Below, piece after piece: positions 54,831-64,000 of a stretch of 64,000 nt of DNA (position 1 is its first letter; the number at the start of each line of letters is the position of its first letter). This stretch comes from Vermamoeba vermiformis (Eukaryota; Tubulinea; Echinamoebida): positions 62,001-126,000 of the forward strand of contig JBEWZL010000121.1 in the NCBI GenBank assembly GCA_045837725.1, in the 5' to 3' direction. The notes below the pieces were generated by a model. It made no database searches, was not told the DNA's origin, and worked only from the letters and a program-made list of their open reading frames with translations. Both the position numbers and the translations under genes were made by a program.

Positions 54831-57023
54831 TCAATTAGTAGGAAGCAATTCCTTCAACTTCTTGATCTTCTGCTCAATCTTGGCTTTATCTCCGCCTTTC
54901 AGATTTTCAATTAGGGTATTGCTTTGCGTTACAAACTCCTGCTTAATCATTTTGATAACGGCTTTGTACATGTTTTGAAGGTTTTCTACGAGTTCAAAAA
55001 CGAGGTCGTTGACACTTTCTCCAGGAAATTCAGGCAGATAATGTTTGATACTCTTTTTGGCATACTTTTCGAGATGTCGAATGGCCTCGTTTTGTGCGAG
55101 TGATACAAACTGAACGTCAGCTAATGCTTTTGGCTTTTCGACCTCGTTGATCGTTTTTCGTAACGGACTTAACACGTCGCTCGAGATGTTAATGTAGCCT
55201 CGTTTAGGCGAAGAGAACCTTCCTGATCGTCTAATAACAGCGCCTAACACTTGATACCCTCCGCTCTGAAAGTCGTGTTAGTAAAAGCCAGCAAAAAAAT
55301 TGGATTCTTACCCCGCCAAATCGTTTCGGTGAAAACCAGAAGTTTGTGCAAATTGCCTTCCAGTCAGCAGCATTACAGCCATCTAACACTTTTGGAATCG
55401 TTTTAGTGAAGTGCTTTCGGATCTCGCGTATCAGCAACTCAGTCTTGTTTCTACTCTGTTCCAAAACTTGGATCATGTTCTTAATAAGAGCCTCCAATTC
55501 GGTTGCTTTAATAGCAACAATCTCTTCTAAAAAGATCGTGAATCGTTCGTCGCCTTCGTCCAAACCAATGCCCGTCAGTAAGTACGGCATGTCACGAATT
55601 CTTTTTGGTGCATTTGCTTCGTTTTGAAACTGTCCGCAAGCAGATTAATAGATATTACTATTAGGTATCTGGCTTACTTTATTATAGGCTTGTAACCAAG
55701 CCTCGTTGTATGTCTTCCCGTTCTTCATCAATAAATCACCAAAAGTGGCAACGTTCAAAATTCTCGTTGATCGTTTGGATTCCATTGAATTCAATCCGTA
55801 CTTGAATAACTTCCTTTCAATTGTTTTTGCAGTCATATTGTTTCTTTGATTTGACACAAAAATTATCACATCCACCTCGCCAATAATCTTCTCAATCATC
55901 TTGGCTCGATTTGTATTCGTGTCATTCGATCCAGGAAGGTCTATTATAGTCAAATCAGGAAGGTAGAAGCAATCTTCATGCGTGTGCGGAATTTCTGAGG
56001 AGACTGACTCAACGAATTGTCGCTGTTTTTGCAACTCGGCAATAAATTGTTGGTACTCGTCCAAAGAGTCTGTTTCGACGCCTTCCCCGCTATATTTTTC
56101 TTCCAACTCGTCAACGTCGGGTGGTCTATCAATGTACATTAAGTGAGAACTATCTGCATCCAATCGCTCTGCCAAAAGGTTGCCAAAGTAAGATCTGACC
56201 TCGTTTTTAGTTTCTTTCAGTTTGCCGTACTCTTTTATCTCTTCATCGCATTCTTCACGAAGTCTGTCAATTTCTTCTTCTTGGACGAATACAGCAGAGA
56301 GTCTAAATTTACTCGACGTAGTAAAATTGAATTCGTGGATCCATGACGTTTCTAGTTTCAATAGGTAAAAATAATAGACAATAATAATTATACTACTTAC
56401 GTGACCCGCTTTCATCAGATTTTGTGCTGACATTAGGGCCGTAAATCGATTCTACTAGCGTTGATTTGCCTTTACCCACACCACCAAAGAGACCAACTCG
56501 AACTTTCTTCGGGAATCGAGACACGAGGTGATAAAGCGGGAAGTCGAGGCTCTTGTTAAGGTCTTTGAGATTTGCTAGAGTATCGCCGATATTAATGTGC
56601 TCTAATTTAAATTTAAAAATAATTAGAAAATTAGTATTTTGACGAGTTTGACACGTGTCATACTTTTTCTGGTTGCAGGAACAGTTTTCCAAGTGTTATC
56701 TTCGAAGAAAAGGGTAGCCTTAGATACGCCACTTTCAGGCGAAAACGTTTGCGGTGTTGATACAATCGTGACACCGGCGCGGTTAGCCATTTTTTGCAAT
56801 CGTTTTGCAATTGGCTTTATCTCAGAGCAATCGGGAAAGTCCAGAATTTTAGAATAAAACTCCGATTCATTACCGCTCGTGGCTAGAGACACTGCCGCGA
56901 GAAATTCATATTGCGAATGAAGCGGTGTCCATAATTTTTCTTTCTCCTTAACAATAAGATCAGTAATCATATAATTACAGCTGTATTTGTGCTTACTTGA
57001 CTCTGAAATGCAGGGTCCATCAT
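54831..57023 (-). CDS. Dynamin-like large GTPase
   Basis: Membrane-remodelling or scaffold GTPase of the dynamin superfamily. It starts at ATG-ATG (57023), MMDPAFQSQ, then EKEKLWTPLHSQYEFLAAVS and a region with GVSKATLFFEDNTWKTV. The G1 motif is complete, VRVGLFGGVGKGKSTLVESI. A long charged insert follows (EEEIDRLREECDEEIKEYGK). G3 is intact, YLPDLTIIDLPGSNDTN. The usual T/NKxD motif is not obvious after VDVIIFVSNQRNNMTAKTIE, where NVATFGDLL stands. The C-terminal part is helical (ELEALIKNMIQVLEQSRNK, HLEKYAKKSIKHYLPEFPGE) and ends ELLPTN at 54831-54833. No PH, PRD or membrane span is seen. The first long intron opens with the palindrome TGACACGTGTCA. Confidence 0.75.
56649..56660. repeat. 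Intronic palindrome TGACACGTGTCA at a splice donor
   Basis: Read on the minus strand, the donor is GTATGACACGTGTCA: the palindrome begins four bases after the splice site of the dynamin-like gene intron. Confidence 0.85.
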
Positions 57024-57274
57024 GTCACTGCCAAACAAAGGGGTCAGATGATAGCAAATTGAATTAAGCTTAAATTGTGAGTACCAAATTGCTGCATTAA
57101 TTGAAAGACTATGTACAGGAAATACGTACCTTTGTTACTGAAATTCGTGGTCTTCTGAACGAGACTGAGTTCATGTGTCAATATTTTTTTTGTGTAGAAT
57201 CGAATACCTGTCACTCGTTGAAAAGATCTGCTTTTATTTTACATTAATTAATACATTTAGCATTGATTACAAAC

Positions 57275-60200
57275 CTATGCTTCATTTTCCTCGCAATACT
57301 CTTTCTTGTAAGCCTAAATATCAAGAGTAATCAGTACGTTGCAAAAGTATGACACGTGTCAACTAAATTAACTATCTTACCTCAAAGTACGGTAATAAAT
57401 TTGCAGGAATAAGTGATGGATCCATCGACTCAAGGCCCATAAAGCTCTCTTTGATCGCTGTATCGACCCAAGTCCGCGTGAGCGGCCTACACGTTTCAAA
57501 ATCGTCATGTGTCAGCGGGTAGAGTGCATTAAATTTCTCCGAGTTTGCAATGAGGCTTTGCGTGACACCTTCTTTGAAGTAGAATCCCGTGTATTTTTGC
57601 AACGCGGCAAATACTTCAGCTTTGTGGTTCCACGAAGAATCTTGCCGCAGATCCACCGCTAGACTCAACTCTTCAGGCTTAAGTGCTTCAATACCGAACT
57701 TTCTGCTTATAAGAAGCTTTATGTCTCGGGTCCAGTGCATCGCAGAAGCTATATTTAGTGAGTTAGTATTACTTCCAAATTAGTAAAAGTTATGTTTTGG
57801 GCACGTACCGCTCGTGTGACCGAACAAGAGATTGAAATAGGCAATAACTGGTTTGATGTCTTCCGGCGATAGCTCTTTAGACTTGATGGACCGCATTAAC
57901 ACGCGGATCGTTTGTTTTTCCGCTCGTGCAAACATTTCGGCACACACGACGGCGTCGAGTTTAGGGTTCTTTTTCTTATCAATAAATGAACGGACTTTGC
58001 CCAAAAATCGCAAGTTAATTCCTCTCGCGTGCATCTCTCGCTTCAATTGTTCGACGGTGTCCACTTGACAATCTCCCGCGAGAATATCTTCGACAAAGTC
58101 AGGGATGGTCTCTTCTCGCAATCTTTTTGCTGCTGCTACCAAATCCAACTGCAAGCATTTTAATATCATAATAGTCATATCGCTATATTGAATATGTTAC
58201 TAACCTCGTCTTTTTGTTTCTCCATGCCGTCAGTCTGGAACTGCGTGAACGCATCCGAACTCAACGGTATTGAATTTGAAACGACGAATTCTCTTCGGAA
58301 TAAGTTGTATAATTGTTTGCCCTAATAAAGAGTGGTTAAAATTTGCTATACAAGGTAGGGCGTAATATGCATTAAAGAGATCTGGTTGACACGCGTCAAC
58401 GCATTTTTTCACGTGTCATCAAGAATCGTTGTAATTACCTTCAGACCAGCAATGAGCAAGCATACAGCATCACCGTAGATCAGCTTTGGAGCAAAAGGCT
58501 GTAGCGTTGCGATTCAGAACTAATGTCTTTTGGAACTACGGAACCCGTCCTTAGTTAAGGTTCCATGACATATAAAGTTAAACTTTTACGTACGCGCTGA
58601 GGCATGTAAAAGACGAGACCCAATGGGAATTGTTCGTAGTCGAGCGATTCTGTGGGAGGAATGTCCGGGAAGAACCTCTTAATGTCGTACTTCCACGTTC
58701 GTTTGCGGAGTTCAATAGGCTCGATCGAACCAGGCGCACCCCATAAGTGATCGACATCGTCGGCTGGATCTTTTTTAAACACGAGTCCGCTGATTTTATC
58801 CTCTGGTGGGAACGGAGGCAACACTAAAAGTGACTAGTTAGCACGAGACTTTTTTCTACGAATTTGCGAGGCTCGAATGAATAGTTATGCGTTAATATAA
58901 TTAGGGTTTATAATTAAGTACCTCGAGCTGTGTCGATGACTAGAGCCATGCCTGTTTCTTCCATAAGATGGACTTCGAGATCCGCTGAAATTTTTATCGT
59001 TAGTCTTAATACTCAAACGAAAAGGATCGAGTTAATTACAATTTAATATGGCACGTACCAGGTCCATAAATCTTCTTGGGTGGCCTAATGCCGACGTAAT
59101 GAGCCTTCAGATTGGATCTGATTCCGAACTCTTTCATTTTTCTGTTGATTTCTTTATCAATCTTCACGATGGTTTGACCGCCATCAGCGCTGCCGTAAGT
59201 CAGCGTGTGACTTCCAATAGGAGAATAAGGAGTGGCTAAAATGAGTATTTGTTAATACAAGTCACCGAAAGACACGTGAGCTAAAAATGACACCTGTCAC
59301 TTAATTTTTCATGTGTCAAAGTAAAAACATTGATCTGCAAATCAATATAATGCTTATATCTAGAGCAAGTATTCATTCGTGTATGATCGTGGCGATTTGC
59401 GTTTGACACGTGTCAAAGTGTCACTTTTGTAAAGTACGTACCAATCATTCTGAAGCCTCTGTAATCAATCAAGTACATAATAGGAATGTTCAGGCCATCA
59501 ACATGAGAGTGATATATGCACTTTAGGCCTTGAATTTCACGACTGGCTGCTTTAAGGGCAAACGCATCTGATCCGTAAATGTTGTGCGTGTCAACTGCAA
59601 ACTTGAAGAAGACACCACCGTGCAAATACTAACATAATATTAGTATCGTAGTCATAATACAATATTTGTAGTACCTTTTCGCCTCCAGCAACGCCGCCAA
59701 TATCTGTTTATGAAATAAAATTAATAAAATTTGAATTGAATTTTTTTGTAACGTACCAATAGGCTTAATAGTCTTTTGATCGACAGGTAAATAAGCCTCG
59801 TCTATAATCAACTTGACGATATCACAAGCGAAATCTCGAAAATCATCGACAGCTTCTTTGATCGAGGAAATAATTTGAATTCGTTCGAACGGATCTGGAC
59901 AACTGCTCGCACGTTGTTTTAACGTCATTAAATGCGTGTGCCAATCAGTAATCGTGTTCAAGTCATCGCCTTCATCTAACGAGTCGTCATCTGATGAAGC
60001 TAAACTTGACGAAGTTGTTTTGCTGTCTTTGGATGCAGTACTGCTGTGCAAACTCGAGCCGTCTAAATATAGCAATGTAAATTAAAAATAGCCTTATATA
60101 GGTATTTTACTATTTAAAGTGAATAAAACTGAAATGAAGAAATAAATTTTCAGACTAAAGGGCGAAAATAATTTGTAAGCCCCGTTTATGAAGTCTTATA

Positions 60201-61796
60201 TGACTATAGTTACCTATAACTTGTTCAGGAGGTCCAGCATCACCGTCGACATAATTTGATTGCACTGATGAATTAAGCGAAGCGTTTTTAGCGGATCCGT
60301 TGCTATCGCGCAACGCGACGGCGTGTACAGGCAACATAAACTTGCTTAAACCGGCTAAATTTAACGCAAAATTAGAGCAAAATTAATATTATAACCTTAT
60401 TTAGCAAAATTAAACTTACTGCTTTGTTTTAAATGCGGATGTGGCGTGGCTGGAACTGCTGGTCCGCTGTAATTATTGTTTTGTGCTTGCATACTCGTAG
60501 GTGAATCGTACTTCATATTGCTAATAGAGAATAGTCTCATAGACGATGGCAGAGCGCTTAATTTGAACTTTGAAAGACGGCGCGTGGATGCTAAAAATAG
60601 AGAATGAAATTATAGGCTGTTTAAATAAGGCAATAAATAGCTAAATATTGGCTCAAATTATATTAATATGCTTACGCAGGCTTTGTTTCTGGTACACTGA
60701 GTTTTGGCGCGCAAACTCCATGTCAGATGCGAGCTTCGACATTTTACGGACCATTTTTTTCTTAAATTCAGGGCTTTCTGAGACTTCATCGGAGTCTCTT
60801 AATACTACTGGTGACTTAGGTCGAGTCGAGTTTAATAATTGATCTTGCGGTCGCTTTAACCAAGGCACTTCCTGTCGATTTTTCGCAAAGATTAATAAAC
60901 TTTTTCAATCGCTAAAAATAACCTCAAACCAGATCTAAACGCGCCTAATTAATACAAAATGCGTGCAATAGGGACACTTACCGTTTCAGAGTCCCAATCG
61001 AGCTCGTTGACGTTCGACAAAAGAGATCTGATCTTCAAGAAAACTTTGTCGTGCAGATGCTCGCTTGGATTGAAGTGTTTGAAGCACAAATTATATTCGC
61101 TATCGTCTAGTGATAAGTATCGAACGCCTAATATATTTTTGGTCACTCTGCACTCTCTACAGTCCACATAATGTCGTTCTGATGAACACGGTGTGATTTC
61201 GTCTGCATCCACAAATAAAAAACGTTAATTCCATTCATAACTGATACGAACAGTGTTTATATTGATAAATAAATGATTTTTTACGATAAAAAAGATTAAA
61301 TTGATTCAATTTATCGATTTGGTCAATCAAAAAAAAGATTCTTTTGTTAATTTTTGAGTTAAATAGGTAAAATTCGCTCAAAAATTAATAATTAAAACTA
61401 AGTCTTGCAAAGTGGAGTTATTGTATCGATAAATAACCCAAGATCAAGTACGTGATTTTGAAATTTCCGGGGGAACTCAATATAGTTTCGTCACACAAAC
61501 TTTTAATGAACTCGTTTTGCTATCATTATTAATAAAAGCCTTATGTTATTAATATTCTTATAATTAAAGCGTAATTTACCTTTGACATTTGCAATATTTT
61601 CGGAGTTATTGAGCAATACATCCAATCTGCCAGTAGCGAAGACGTGTTGCACTGGGTGAAATATAAGGGATACCACTTCGCATTCTGAGCAAATTATGAA
61701 TGGGATTGAGCAATGAATGCATTGGAAAACAATTTGTTGCGGATTTAGTTGGTTACCACATCCACAACAAGTTGTCTCGCTGGATTGAGTCGCCAT
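57275..61796 (-). CDS. ZZ-zinc-finger / CLU-domain protein
   Basis: It starts at the ATG at 61796. The first exon has Cys pairs CCGCGNQ, FQCIHC and IICSEC with HPVQH, a ZZ-like finger. Exon 2 has a second one: HYVDCRECRVTKNILGVRYL, LCFKHFNPSEHLHD. A long Ser-rich, disordered middle follows (61.0-60.0 kb). The CLU domain is recognised by YLHGGVFFKFAVDTHNIYG, ALKAASREIQGLKCI, NIPIMYLIDYRGFRMI, SPIGSHTLTYGSADGG, VLPPFPPEDK and MHARGINLRFLGKV. CLU proteins bind mRNAs for mitochondrial proteins and keep mitochondria dispersed. The protein ends AYKKEYCEENEA, stop at 57275-57277, without the TPR block usual in CLU proteins. Introns carry three or more CACGTG-type palindromes. An exon-like stretch at 57130-57225 could belong to a 5' UTR of the next gene. 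Confidence 0.78.
57350..57361. repeat. Intronic palindrome TGACACGTGTCA
   Basis: Perfect copy in the last intron of the ZZ-CLU gene, about 20 nt inside the donor that follows LLPYFE. Confidence 0.85.
58387..58418. repeat. Intronic palindrome variants
   Basis: TGACACGCGTCA (58387-58398) and a CACGTGTCA half (58410-58418) side by side in a CLU-gene intron. Confidence 0.7.
59404..59415. repeat. Intronic palindrome TGACACGTGTCA
   Basis: Perfect copy followed by AAGTGTCA, the same extension as the copy at 620-631. The same CLU-gene intron also holds GACACGTGAG, TGACACCTGTCA and CATGTGTCA upstream (59270-59330), so this one intron has four relatives. Confidence 0.85.
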
Positions 61797-62251
61797 TTAA
61801 TTAAATAATATATATTTTACGCTTTCTTACGTTCGTTGTCGAACGTTTGTGCAATCAACGTGAAACAATGCCGAGCAAAGGAAAACGGAGGGAGAGGAAA
61901 TCACAATAAAATAATTGGTTTTCGTTTAAAATTCATTATCGACGAATCTTCAAGCGACGCGTACTAAAATGAAATTGTTTAGTAATTTGATTTGCGAATC
62001 TGCCACGAGAACTTACATTTTAAATCTGCATGCGTTTTTTGTAACGGCTATATTCCTTGCAAACGACCAGGTCTTGCCTCGAACTGCTCGTGAACTGAGT
62101 ATATATTATGCTTCTATCCTCCTTTTCCGCTAAGGGACTAACTCAGTGTCTCCTTTTTCGAGTCTTTAAAAAAAAAAAAACCGTTTCTCGATTTAATTTT
62201 AAACCTGCTGCGCTACACATCACCTAATCCAATCGTATTATAGCAGCAACA
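61797..62251. promoter_or_regulatory. Divergent promoter region, ZZ-CLU (-) and F-box-EF1A (+)
   Basis: 455 bp between divergent starts. Poly-A and T-rich tracts (an A-run at 62168-62179) and pyrimidine-rich text lie just upstream of the plus-strand start. No ORF is supported. Confidence 0.45.
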
Positions 62252-64000
62252 ATGGAGAAGAATGGGCTTGAAGTAGACCACAACGTGCCGCACTCCATCT
62301 GGCTTTACCTTCCAACAGAACTGTGGTTTCAAATATTTCAATGGTTAAGAGCTACTCGATATATAGCATTAATAGGCGCATTATCGAAAGGCTTCAGAGA
62401 GTTCATGATAGAGTATTTTAAATCCGTTGGTCCGTGGATGAACAAAAATATGAACGTTGCGATTGTTGGTGCTCCTGCAGTTGGTAAGTTGATTAAACAT
62501 TAATAATATAATAATATCTTTAGTATTATTTGAGTTAAAATTTATTTTTGCGAGCAATTTTAGATCAGCTGATATTTTGCGAATTTTCAAAGAATGCCAA
62601 TTGTACCTTCTAACGCTTATTATAGGAAAAACCACTATGCTTGCTCACCTTTTTCTTCAATCACGCCTAAATAACATCGAGCATCGATTCGCCAATTTCA
62701 TGGCAAAAAACAATAAGCTGCCCGTAACATCGCATTATAATTCGTTCCTTAATGCTCGCAATGCTAAACATCCTATAACATATACGCAACATATTCGACC
62801 TTTTTACTTCGACACTAGTCTGCACCACTTTACCTTTTTTGATAGTCCCGGATGTGCACGACGATTAATCACTGCGTATCGTATTTGCTCTCAAGTAAGC
62901 AATATATTACCACATTATATGATTTAAATGCTTATTTGTACGCAATTATAGGTTAATACCGCTATTTTGGTGCTTCAACGCAAACAAGAGCTCGATCTGG
63001 ACTGGTTAATCAGTGGTGTAACTGCAGTATGGACGTCATTAACGCACTCGCACTTTATTATTGCCGTCAATTATAGCCACGGTATTTTTACTCAACCTAG
63101 TAAGTACTCGCACGAAAAAAAGGATCGTACTAGTACCTTAAAAATTCATAATTTATTTTTCTTTGCTTTGAGCTTAAAAATAGTGTCATTAATATAAGGA
63201 GCGCTAATACGGCCTATATTTAATATTGGAAGGATTATTAATGATAATTTGCTTTAGATTGGGAAGCAGATCAAAAACTACTTTACGAGAAATTGGTTAA
63301 GGCAGTGCCTGCAAAGTTGCTTTCTAATATTAAACTGATTCCGATCAACGCACTTGAAGGGTTTAATGTTTACTCGCCTCATGCCGGCATCGATGACTCG
63401 AACATCTGGTAAGTCGGTTAATCAGCTTCAAAATTCAATTTTATACAGAAATTATTATTTAAGTCCTATACGTCTTAATTTGTGATATATAAATATAGGT
63501 ATAACGGCCCTACATTATATCGAGCATTACATGCTATATGGGAGAAGTTGGAATATCCTGCCGAACGGATCGAGAAGCCGTTTTCGATGACAGTCCTTCG
63601 CCCTATGAAAGTTGGTGGAGTAGGACCCATTATTGCCGGAGCAGTTAATAGTAAGGAGATTAGAATCATATTTGACGTTTAAGCCAAATCTAAAAAATAT
63701 TTCCTTTTTAGGCGGATGTCTCAAACCCGGAATGAAACTTCGCGTTTGCTGCTCTGGTTTCCCAGCGACTCCATTAGTAGTTCATTCTATCCAGCATAAT
63801 GGCAGAAATATGGACGAAGCTAAACCCTCCGATTATATTGGAATTTCATTCACATCCGCTTCAAGAACTCAAATAACCGGCTGGAACATACTCGAAAAAG
63901 TCAAATATGGCATGATAGTGGCCGATAATAATAATCCTCCGAAGAGAGTCAAGTCGTTTACGGCGGCTATTGCTATCGTAAGTAGTCACAAGAATTTCGT
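62252..64000 (+). CDS. F-box fused to EF-1alpha-like GTPase (partial, runs off right edge)
   Basis: It starts at the ATG at 62252. Residues 10-60 are an F-box: WLYLPTELWFQIFQWLRATR, YIALIGALSKGFREFMI. After PWMNKN a translation-factor GTPase begins: NVAIVGAPAVGK (intron) TTMLAHLFLQSRLNNIEHRF, aligning with EF-1alpha HVDSGKSTTTGHL...KRTIEKFEK. PITYTQHIRPFYFDTSLHHF and TFFDSPGCAR match the GITID...DAPGHRD region. Domain 2 is well kept: ERIEKPFSMTVLRPMKVGGV, AGAVNSGCLKPGMKLRV, FPATPLVVHSIQHNGRNMDE, KPSDYIGISFTSASR and EKVKYGMIVADNNNPPKR. G1 is complete, G3 keeps DxPG but not the following His, and G4 NKMD is replaced by NYSHG. It is probably not an elongation factor but a ubiquitin-ligase receptor using this fold. 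The 3' end is beyond the window. Confidence 0.82.

Noticed and set aside
57130-57225. Extra exon of the dynamin-like or ZZ-CLU gene
   Set aside because: It has an AG before and a GT after and is open in one frame, but splicing it to the next exon gives a stop in each phase tested. It may be a 5' UTR exon, so it was left out of the coding models.
1-64000. CRISPR arrays, operons, bacterial promoters
   Set aside because: Introns in almost every gene, poly(A) signals and eukaryotic domains rule out a prokaryotic reading. No regularly spaced repeats were seen.

Overview
The window is nuclear DNA of a unicellular eukaryote. Almost every gene is broken by short AT-rich GT-AG introns, mostly about 40-200 nt, and many proteins end in GPI-type tails. 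The gene set (F-box proteins with ankyrin or propeller domains, a Ras-BTB protein, a TKL kinase, a CLU protein) suits a free-living amoeboid protist. The species and supergroup cannot be fixed from sequence alone. About 30 genes or gene remnants are packed with 0.1-0.6 kb spacers. Exon boundaries below were read by eye from splice sites, frame and homology between paralogues.

Layout. 0-2.4 kb (-): Ras-like pseudo-GTPase fused to two BTB domains. 2.6-7.9 kb (-): F-box-ankyrin protein running in frame into a second F-box plus propeller-like protein. 8.1-10.3 kb (-): membrane-anchored purple-acid-phosphatase-like enzyme. 10.4-13.1 kb (-): coiled-coil WD40 protein. 13.3-17.8 kb (+): second F-box-ankyrin gene. 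18.0-19.9 kb (-): LRR protein with an acidic 'LF' tail. 20.1-21.3 kb (-): short-chain dehydrogenase. 21.6-25.3 kb (+): F-box/propeller gene with a 595-bp inverted-repeat element in one intron. 25.6-26.8 kb (-): another F-box protein. 27.0-33.4 kb (-): tandem array of four F-box-pseudokinase genes, two open and two frameshifted. 33.5-38.8 kb (-): three secreted, probably GPI-anchored proteins, two of them a fresh tandem duplicate. 39.3-41.6 kb (-): F-box/propeller gene. 42.0-46.9 kb (+): eIF3k and a TKL-type kinase. 47.0-51.2 kb: two folate-receptor-like Cys-rich proteins (-) flanking a small membrane protein and a UBE2Q-type E2 (+). 51.6-54.7 kb (+): CPA2 cation/proton antiporter. 54.8-57.0 kb (-): dynamin-like GTPase. 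57.3-61.8 kb (-): ZZ-zinc-finger/CLU protein. 62.3 kb to the end (+): F-box fused to an EF-1alpha-like GTPase.

Two themes stand out. First, ubiquitin-ligase adaptors are very dense: eleven F-box modules, one BTB protein and one E2 in 64 kb. Several carry decayed signalling or translation folds (Ras without its P-loop lysine, kinase without HRD/DFG, EF-1alpha without NKxD) where a substrate-binding domain is expected. Second, non-coding DNA carries repeated perfect palindromes. TGACACGTGTCA occurs nine times without mismatch and GGATCAGATCC five times. Every copy lies inside an intron and none was seen in an exon.
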